Below, in pieces: positions 29,877 through 36,156 of a stretch of DNA of 36,156 nucleotides (positions are counted from its first letter, which is position 1; every line of letters begins with the position of its first letter). Position numbers and translations under genes: made by a program. This DNA is from an uncultured Bacilli bacterium. GTDB taxonomy: Bacteria > Bacillota_I > Bacilli_A > RF39 > UBA660. The stretch is taken from NCBI GenBank assembly GCA_947591575.1, contig CANQDI010000003.1:1-36156 (forward strand). The letters are read 5' to 3'. Under the pieces are notes generated by a model. The model did not search any database. It was not told where the DNA came from and worked only from the letters and a program-made list of their open reading frames with translations.

Positions 29877-30683
29877 TTACTTTTGTTCCTTTAAAGGCTC
29901 TACGTTTGGTACTTCTACTACAGGAATCGTTACAGGATTTGTTGATGGCGGCACTGGTTGAGAAGGAGAAAGAGGGGGTACTGGTATAGATACTTGCGTT
30001 TCATTTTGTGTCGTAGGTTGAGGAATGACAGGAGTTGGAATAGACACTTCAGGTGTTGACACCATCGTAGTTCCTTCTGCACTATCCGTTGTAATTGGAT
30101 TCACTTCCGGAATTGATTCTGAAACAGGTTGAATAGGAGAAGGTATTTCTGGGGGAACGGGAGCTGAATCTCTAACTTCTTCTATAGTAGGTTCGACAAC
30201 AGGAATGGTTGGAATAGATGGAGGAGGTGTCACAACAGGTGTAGAAACTTGATTAGAAGAGATAGGCTCACTAATAGGTGAAACTGCTACTGGAGGAGTC
30301 ACTTCAGCAACAGGAGTTACAATTGTATTTTGTGCTTCTGTTAACACATTAGTCGAAGGAATTGATTCTGGTGGAGACATTGGAGAGACTACTGATACTT
30401 GAGGGGGAACAGGAATATTTGAGATAGGAGTTTGTTCGACTGGTGTTGAAAGGGGAACTTCTGCTGCCTGAGTCCCAGTAACTTCCTCTATAGTAGCTGC
30501 TTTTTGAGAAGAAGCATCTACTGTTGCATACTTTTCTTTCTCTTTCTTATCCTTGAGCTTTCTTTCTGCTAAATAACCAATACACGCAAAAAGTAAAATG
30601 ACACATAAAACAACCGTTGCAATATATAAAGGGCCATCTAAAGTATCCCTAAAAAAATAAATTATTTTATCCATTTTCTTCAC
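29877..30683 (-). CDS. Single-TM Pro/Val/Thr-rich protein of unknown function
   Basis: N-terminal TM followed by long low-complexity P/V/T/S-rich region. Confidence 0.7.
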   Translation of the reverse strand: MKKMDKIIYFFRDTLDGPLYIATVVLCVILLFACIGYLAERKLKDKKEKEKYATVDASSQKAATIEEVTGTQAAEVPLSTPVEQTPISNIPVPPQVSVVSPMSPPESIPSTNVLTEAQNTIVTPVAEVTPPVAVSPISEPISSNQVSTPVVTPPPSIPTIPVVEPTIEEVRDSAPVPPEIPSPIQPVSESIPEVNPITTDSAEGTTMVSTPEVSIPTPVIPQPTTQNETQVSIPVPPLSPSQPVPPSTNPVTIPVVEVPNVEPLKEQK

Positions 30684-30779
30684 CCTCTATTCTTTTATAC
30701 TATCATATCATTTCACCTTCTATAATTCAAGTTTGATTTCTCAATCCAAGAAAAAACTGACACTATTTCAGTCAGATAT

Positions 30780-31379
30780 TTATTTATAATGTTGATTCGC
30801 ATACGAAAAATTGGCAATTTCAAAAAAGTTCTCTAAGTATTTCCTTTTATCATCTTTATTATTCAAATAATATGCATGTTCCCACATATCCGTACAAAAT
30901 AAAGGTAGATACCCATATTGTAAGGGATTATCTTGATTCATTGTCGTAATGATTTCAATATTATCTTTACCCGTTTTAACAAGAAATACATAGCCCGACC
31001 CTTTTATATTAAGGGCATACTCTATCCATTTTTCTTTCATCTTATCAAAGCTTCCAAATTTTTGATTGATAGCTTCTTTTAGTGGACCTGTGGGAAGTTC
31101 TTTATTTTTAGGATTGATAGATTGCCAATATAAATCATGATTTAAAACACCACCTAAATAAAAAAGCAACTGATTTTGTTCTTTAGGTGCAAATGAGGAT
31201 AAATGATGATATAGTTCTTCCATAGGATAAGAAAAAGAAAAAGCATTTTTTAAAAGTAACTGATTGAGTTGATTTAAATAATTTCTTTGATGTTTCTGAT
31301 AATGTAGTCCCATCGTATGAGTATCAATAAATGGTTCTAAATCCTGATATAAAAATGGTAATGATTTTAATGAATACAT
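30780..31379 (-). CDS. Fe/Mn superoxide dismutase family protein
   Basis: HTMGLHYQKHQRNYL, GGVLNHDLYW, DMWEHAYY metal ligands retained. Confidence 0.88.
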   Translation of the reverse strand: MYSLKSLPFLYQDLEPFIDTHTMGLHYQKHQRNYLNQLNQLLLKNAFSFSYPMEELYHHLSSFAPKEQNQLLFYLGGVLNHDLYWQSINPKNKELPTGPLKEAINQKFGSFDKMKEKWIEYALNIKGSGYVFLVKTGKDNIEIITTMNQDNPLQYGYLPLFCTDMWEHAYYLNNKDDKRKYLENFFEIANFSYANQHYK

Positions 31380-31434
31380 ATAACCTCCACTTTATCATAT
31401 GATAACAAAAAAAAAGAAAGAACCTTTTTATTTC

Positions 31435-32151
31435 TCATTTTTGTTTGGCATAAGAAGATGCTTCTTTTAAAAAACGTTTTAAAATAAGCGATGCATATTG
31501 ATCATAGGAAATCATACTTTCTGGATGCCACTGAACACCTAAAACAAACCGTTTATGAGGATCCTCTATTGCTTCTATTAATCCATCTTCTGAATAACCA
31601 CAAATTTTTAAATGATTGATTTTCTCCGCATGATAACGATGTCTACTATTTACCTTTATTGTATCTACTTTTACAATATCACTTAACAAAGTATCCTTTA
31701 CAATATTGACTTCATGTACATACTGTTTTTCTCGATCATTATGATTGATTTTAGTATCATTTATCACTGTGTTATCATATGCGATATCTTTCATATTGCA
31801 ATCCATTTTTGCCATCATTTGCATTCCTAAACAAATTCCTAAAATCGGCATATTAAGTGCAAGAGCTTCCTGATAAATATACTCATCATAAGCTTCCCAC
31901 TTATATCCTCCTTGTAATAAAAGGCCATCACATAGACTTAATATTTTTTGAATATCTGCTTTTTCCTCGTTATAAGATTTCTTTAAATCTATAGTAAGAT
32001 GTTTTGGTACTAATAAAATAGGAATCCCGCCTTCTTCATCAATACTTTTTTGAATATGTTCCCACATGCAAAATGCCTTGTCATGATCCCATAGCTCATC
32101 AAATCTTCCTACAACACCAATTATTGGTTTAAAACAATTCATGAATATCAT
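31435..32151 (-). CDS. Gamma-glutamyl-GABA hydrolase-like class I amidotransferase (peptidase C26, PuuD-like)
   Basis: GICLGMQMM nucleophile elbow, GVQWHPE; likely start ATG at 32142 after AGGAGATGATATTC. Confidence 0.88.
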   Translation of the reverse strand: MIFMNCFKPIIGVVGRFDELWDHDKAFCMWEHIQKSIDEEGGIPILLVPKHLTIDLKKSYNEEKADIQKILSLCDGLLLQGGYKWEAYDEYIYQEALALNMPILGICLGMQMMAKMDCNMKDIAYDNTVINDTKINHNDREKQYVHEVNIVKDTLLSDIVKVDTIKVNSRHRYHAEKINHLKICGYSEDGLIEAIEDPHKRFVLGVQWHPESMISYDQYASLILKRFLKEASSYAKQK

Positions 32152-32270
32152 CTCCTTTCAATTTATTTTATGAAATAGGTCTACAAGATTACTATATTTA
32201 TTACATATTATTTGTCTTAGAATAAAGTTAAATGAATGATAACAAGAAAAAGAGGACAGGAAACGTCATT

Positions 32271-32304
32271 GTGAACCTAAGAGAAGAAGTATGACAACTA
32301 TTTT
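32271..32304. repeat. R1 core, partial and degenerate copy
   Basis: gtgaacctaagagaagaagtatgacaactatttt, similar to gtgccctcagggaagacgtacgacaactatttt at 35171. Confidence 0.5.
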
Positions 32305-32429
32305 TACTTAAATAATAATAGAAAATATTAAAAAAGACAGTCGAAATTATGCTATAGTTGCAACAATGTAAAGAGTGTTTTTTAATTATCAAAAGATAAG
32401 GTATCTTTTTGGTCAATTAACATAGTAAT

Positions 32430-33044
32430 CTACATTTTCTTTAAAACTTTCTGGTTCTCTAATTCAATATGTTTTTCTACGATTATGCCAGCCAAAAATA
32501 TTAAATTATGGATTCCATCTATAGAAATAGTTTCTTCGTCTTCTACATTATTTTTTAAACTAATTATTTTTATTTCACTAAATATATTAGGATCTATCCT
32601 CTGTTCCTTTGGAATAAAATATACATAACCAATTGTTACTCTTTTATTATTTTCTTCAGATATTTTTTGGGCCATTGTTTTAGTTTTATCCATCTCATCT
32701 TTGGAAAAATAATCAGATCCATCTAACAATATAAAATCACAATTTTTAGGAATATCTTCTTTTCTCAACCGTGTGTACGCAGTTCCACTACCAAAAATAT
32801 AGGCATGAAAATTATCATATTTTCTTTCTAGTATTGTAAACTGGCTCCAATAGGCATTATGTGCCATAAGCATAAAACTTGTGTTTACTCCGTTGTTCAA
32901 TCTTTTTATAAAAGGATTATTTTCTATAGTATTCAAACAAAATCCCCCAATCAATATTATAATATTATTTTTAAAGTTATTTATAATAATGGGCATATTA
33001 TATACCGCCATTAATCCTGTTCCACCAATCATAGAAATCATCAT
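32430..33044 (-). CDS. Hypothetical protein; coding-like sequence extends upstream without a clear start
   Basis: Long ORF; in-frame upstream KKVLQEKFWKIRYRFQKVRDF before the first ATG. Confidence 0.55.
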   Translation of the reverse strand: MMISMIGGTGLMAVYNMPIIINNFKNNIIILIGGFCLNTIENNPFIKRLNNGVNTSFMLMAHNAYWSQFTILERKYDNFHAYIFGSGTAYTRLRKEDIPKNCDFILLDGSDYFSKDEMDKTKTMAQKISEENNKRVTIGYVYFIPKEQRIDPNIFSEIKIISLKNNVEDEETISIDGIHNLIFLAGIIVEKHIELENQKVLKKM

Positions 33045-33139
33045 AAAATCTCTAACTTTTTGAAATCTGTATCTAATTTTCCAAAATTTTTCTTGTAAAA
33101 CTTTTTTCAGTAATAGTTATACATATTTTTTCTTTTGGT

Positions 33140-33478
33140 CTAAAATTTCACTGATTTTTTCAATACCTTTTCTAAAAATATTTTATTTTCAAATGTTCCC
33201 TTTTTTGTTCCTTTTTCTTGTGCGATAGCAATAACTTCCTCTAATGTTGCATTTTCTAATCTAGCTAAATATTTCATTATTTCTAACATATCGGCTAACT
33301 CTTCTATTCTATCCTTTCCAGTTGCGTTTAAAACTTCTTGATATTCCTCATTTAATTTTTTTTCTAGTTCAACTTTATATTCTTCATCAGTTAGAATTCT
33401 AGTAATTGGTTCTTCATCATTTGATTTAATTATTTCAGGTATCTTATCTCTTACCAATTTATTATATATTTGTTCCAT
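33140..33478 (-). CDS. MazG/PRA-PH-like nucleoside triphosphate pyrophosphohydrolase
   Basis: YNKLVRDKIPEII; EEYQEVL...EELADMLEIM. Confidence 0.88.
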   Translation of the reverse strand: MEQIYNKLVRDKIPEIIKSNDEEPITRILTDEEYKVELEKKLNEEYQEVLNATGKDRIEELADMLEIMKYLARLENATLEEVIAIAQEKGTKKGTFENKIFLEKVLKKSVKF

Positions 33479-33499
33479 ATTTTATCTCCTCTTTCTATA

Positions 33500-33547
33500 T
33501 TGATATTGTTAATATGTAGGTGTATTTTCTAGTTTGACAAGAGTCAA
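33500..33547. repeat. R2 copy 1
   Basis: attgttaatatgtaggtgtattttctagtttgacaa, upstream of MazG-like CDS. Confidence 0.65.
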
Positions 33548-33567
33548 TTTCAAACTATAAATAGTTT

Positions 33568-33660
33568 ATCATAAATCGAAAGATCTTAAAACTCGAACTA
33601 TAAAAGTCCAAATTTTCTATCACCTAGTGCCCTAAAGGAAAGAGTATGACAACTTTATTT
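33568..33660. repeat. R1 copy 1
   Basis: Near-ungapped match to 35111-35203; abuts and overlaps stop of 33655 CDS. Confidence 0.85.
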
Positions 33661-34158
33661 AATCAATTTTTTACAGATATTTGTAAAATTATTTTGATAG
33701 TTCTGACATTTTAAAAACATTGAACTAAATGCTGAAGCTATTATTTCATTTTTACTACCACTTAAACAAAAACAAATAGGACATAAAAACTTGTTATTAA
33801 ATTCTCGATTAGGATTTTGATAAAATCTAATAGAAAAAGTATTATTTTGAAATGTAATTATTAATTTATTCGCTTTTTCGTAAATTCCGTAATCTTCACT
33901 ATCCCATGTAAAAATATTATTAATTAGTGTTTTATTATAGGGATCATCGTATTTTTGAATAATTTTAAACAATTGCTGCATCTTAGAAAATAGAAAAGAA
34001 TCGTCTTCAGTCACATTAAATTCGTTATGTTCATCATAATGTAACATAATCCAATAAAAATCAGCTCCACTAAATTGCATTAGAAAACTTTGGTTTTTAT
34101 CATTTTTTAACTCAATCGAGCATCTTCGATTACTATCTTCTATTTTATTGATTTCCAT
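33655..34158 (-). CDS. Hypothetical protein
   Basis: ORF with cassette-like flanks; RBS AAGGAG. Confidence 0.6.
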   Translation of the reverse strand: MEINKIEDSNRRCSIELKNDKNQSFLMQFSGADFYWIMLHYDEHNEFNVTEDDSFLFSKMQQLFKIIQKYDDPYNKTLINNIFTWDSEDYGIYEKANKLIITFQNNTFSIRFYQNPNREFNNKFLCPICFCLSGSKNEIIASAFSSMFLKCQNYQNNFTNICKKLIK

Positions 34159-34181
34159 TTAAAAAATCACTCCTTATGTAT

Positions 34182-34228
34182 ATTGTCTTTGTCAATACGT
34201 AAGTATGTTTTCTAAGTTGACAGAGAAT
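34182..34228. repeat. R2 copy 2
   Basis: ctttgtcaatacgtaagtatgttttctaagttgacagag. Confidence 0.7.
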
Positions 34229-34390
34229 AATTATTATAGATATCAATGGAATTTAAAAAAGGGCATCCTTAACATATTCATCATAACCTGAAGAAGAACT
34301 TTTTGCAAGTTCTCTATATTAAAGTTCGAGCAGATTCGTAAATGGTGCGATTATGTAAGATATCTACAACTTATAATAAACTTATAATTA

Positions 34391-35017
34391 TTACTTTTTT
34401 AATTTTTTTATAGAATTATTTTGTAATAAATCTTGATACTCTCCAGTTTTAGATACAATATTATATGGATGTGATTGTCTAAAAAGTTTACGTTCTTCTT
34501 GAGGCATTTCCAATACCTCATCCGCTATATCTATATGTAATATACCATCTAAGTGATCCATCTCATGCGATAAAACAGTTGATTCAAATCTTTCAAAAAT
34601 CTCTCTATGTTTTTCTCCATCCATATCAAAATATTCAACTAAAATTTTATATGGTCTTTTTACATGTCCCATAAAGTCCAAACAACTAGCACAAGCTTCC
34701 CAATAATCAGTAAGACCATATCTTTCAATAATCACTGGATTGATTAACACTCTTGCTTCATTATAATTTTCTTCATTTTCAGTAGTTTCGTTTTTCTGCA
34801 TTTTATTAATAATGTCCAAATTTGTATTTTTGAGATATACAAGTCTTTTTGGAATTCCAAGTTGTACAGCAGCCATTGCCATTACTTCATTTTCCTTACA
34901 AAACTCTGCTAGCACATTAATATTATTCTTCAAATTTTTGTCATTTAAATTAACCTTGGCGGAAACTTGTCTCAAATATTTTTCATTATCTTTTATTGTA
35001 ATTGCTTTTATTTTCAT
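34391..35017 (-). CDS. Divergent peptide deformylase-like protein
   Basis: MAAVQLG (motif 1), EACAS (motif 2), HEMDH (motif 3). Confidence 0.85.
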   Translation of the reverse strand: MKIKAITIKDNEKYLRQVSAKVNLNDKNLKNNINVLAEFCKENEVMAMAAVQLGIPKRLVYLKNTNLDIINKMQKNETTENEENYNEARVLINPVIIERYGLTDYWEACASCLDFMGHVKRPYKILVEYFDMDGEKHREIFERFESTVLSHEMDHLDGILHIDIADEVLEMPQEERKLFRQSHPYNIVSKTGEYQDLLQNNSIKKLKK

Positions 35018-35037
35018 ATTTAATTTCTCCCTTCAGA

Positions 35038-35085
35038 ATATTGCTCATTTCAATATGCAAGTATGTTTTCTAAATTGACAAATAT
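35038..35085. repeat. R2 copy 3
   Basis: tttcaatatgcaagtatgttttctaaattgacaaa. Confidence 0.7.
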
Positions 35086-35110
35086 ATCAATTAAAATCTA
35101 CAAAAATTAT

Positions 35111-35203
35111 ATAATAAATTTAAAGATTTTAAAACTCGAACTATAAAAGTCCGAGTTTCATATTAATCTGGTGCCCTCAGGGAAGACGTACGACAACTAT
35201 TTT
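35111..35203. repeat. R1 copy 2
   Basis: Hairpin AAACTCG..CGAGTTT plus GTGCCCTCAGGGAAGACGTACGACAACT; matches 33568-33660 and 36112-36156. Confidence 0.88.
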
Positions 35204-35263
35204 CTTTGTTAACACGCATATAATTTTGACAATTTGCAAGTGTGTTTTCTATATTAACAAAGT
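35204..35263. repeat. R2 copy 4 with extended arms CTTTGTTAA/TTAACAAAG
   Basis: caatttgcaagtgtgttttctatattaacaaag; perfect 9-bp outer arms. Confidence 0.65.
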
Positions 35264-35276
35264 AAAATTATTCCAA

Positions 35277-36095
35277 TTATTTTTGTTTATTTTCTATCTT
35301 TTTTACAAGTCTTTTTAATAACATTTGTTTATGCTTATAATCATCGTTAATTATTTCATTGCTTCTACTTTGTTCGGTATCTGCAAGTGTTTTATATCCA
35401 TCTTCTATAGTATCAATATTTATTAAAATAAATTGTTCTTTTAGTTTTTCTAACTCTTCAAATGAGATTTCATCAATTTTATTTTCTATTTGATAATTAA
35501 TTACAGAATCAATAAAGCATTTAACATATGGGAACCCTTTAAAACTTATATTTTGATTAACTCTACACATTCCATCTGTCTTATAAAATGATAATTCATT
35601 AGGCCATTTACTTTGTGACCATTCATCACATAATTTAATTGCTAAACCATTTTTCAATAAATAATTAATATATCTTGCTTGTACTCTTCTAGGATCTTTA
35701 ATTTTTTCAATTATATCCTTTGACATAATCATAAAAATATTCCAAAAAGCTGCAGGCGACTCACCATCAACATGATATAATAAACTTTGTGGAACATAAG
35801 TTTTTCCTTCAAAAGTACTAATAAGTTCACTCAAAACTATACTAATATCTTCTCTATTTAAAATAGAATATTTTTCTATAAGATTGCAATAATTATATGT
35901 TTCAATATATGCAAATTCAAACTCATTCTCATATTTTCGATCTAAACTTGCATATTTTTCTTCAATTTTTTGTATTGCCTCTTTAATTTCTTGTTCTTTA
36001 CTACTATTTAAATCTTTTCTAGATTGTAATAAACTACTTTTTCTATTTCTTAATTTACTCAAACTTGCATTAAAATCCACTTTCAAAACCTCCAT
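35277..36095 (-). CDS. Hypothetical protein; likely real start is GTG near 36080 (GGAGG lies 8 nt upstream)
   Basis: Long ORF with coiled-coil N-terminus; minus strand GGAGGTTTTGAAAGTG. Confidence 0.65.
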   Translation of the reverse strand: MEVLKVDFNASLSKLRNRKSSLLQSRKDLNSSKEQEIKEAIQKIEEKYASLDRKYENEFEFAYIETYNYCNLIEKYSILNREDISIVLSELISTFEGKTYVPQSLLYHVDGESPAAFWNIFMIMSKDIIEKIKDPRRVQARYINYLLKNGLAIKLCDEWSQSKWPNELSFYKTDGMCRVNQNISFKGFPYVKCFIDSVINYQIENKIDEISFEELEKLKEQFILINIDTIEDGYKTLADTEQSRSNEIINDDYKHKQMLLKRLVKKIENKQK

Positions 36096-36111
36096 TAAAC
36101 ATGATTATTGT

Positions 36112-36156
36112 ATCATAAATTTAAAAATTTTAAAACTTGAACTATAAAAGTCCGAG
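36112..36156. repeat. R1 copy 3, truncated by window end
   Basis: 42 of 45 positions identical (hand count) to 35111-35155. Confidence 0.85.

Noticed and set aside
32228-32416. 62-aa ORF
   Set aside because: No RBS, low-complexity hydrophobic translation, and it spans the degenerate R1 copy.
35171-35203. tRNA 3' end (minus strand ...GAGGGCACCA)
   Set aside because: No T-loop GGTTCRANNC-like motif or cloverleaf could be drawn; the sequence is part of R1.
33500-35263. Canonical integron attC sites
   Set aside because: The arms (TTTGTCAA/TTGACAAA) do not match the RYYYAAC/GTTRRRY core consensus and no IntI is visible; only a cassette-like layout is claimed.
32152-36156. CRISPR array
   Set aside because: Repeats are separated by genes rather than short uniform spacers, and no cas genes are present.

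Overview
AT-rich, low-GC window, probably from a gut Bacillota/Mollicutes-like chromosome; taxonomy is inferred from gene content only. Most genes lie on the minus strand.

Left part (1-7010): a compact type VII secretion (T7SSb-like) operon with a WXG100-like substrate, three small helical proteins, EssC and EsaB/YukD, followed by a truncated signal-peptide gene.

Middle part (7.2-32.2 kb), mostly housekeeping:
- SpoVB/Wzx-like flippase, HtrA coupled to a HEPN Abi_2 protein, Spo0A
- a gapA-pgk-(3 genes)-tpiA operon containing envelope-lipid genes
- a TGS-uridine-kinase-like protein, ClpP, a thioester adhesin with its own sortase
- ClpB behind a CIRCE/promoter overlap, a CtpA-like S41 protease, a LolA-like lipoprotein
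- CdaR/CdaA (c-di-AMP synthesis), Fe/Mn SOD, a C26 amidotransferase

Right part (32.2-36.16 kb): an accessory stretch of small single-gene units (MazG-like NTP pyrophosphohydrolase, divergent peptide deformylase, several unknowns). They are separated by repeated non-coding blocks of two families, R1 and R2, in a gene-cassette-like layout that runs off the window end. I rank this as the most likely undescribed element.

Other leads: 0A-box-like sites upstream of spo0A and just downstream of the cdaA promoter, a minimal T7SS with unusual helical partners, and a sortase lacking the usual catalytic Arg next to a VPDTS-type substrate. All calls are by eye; no database search was run.
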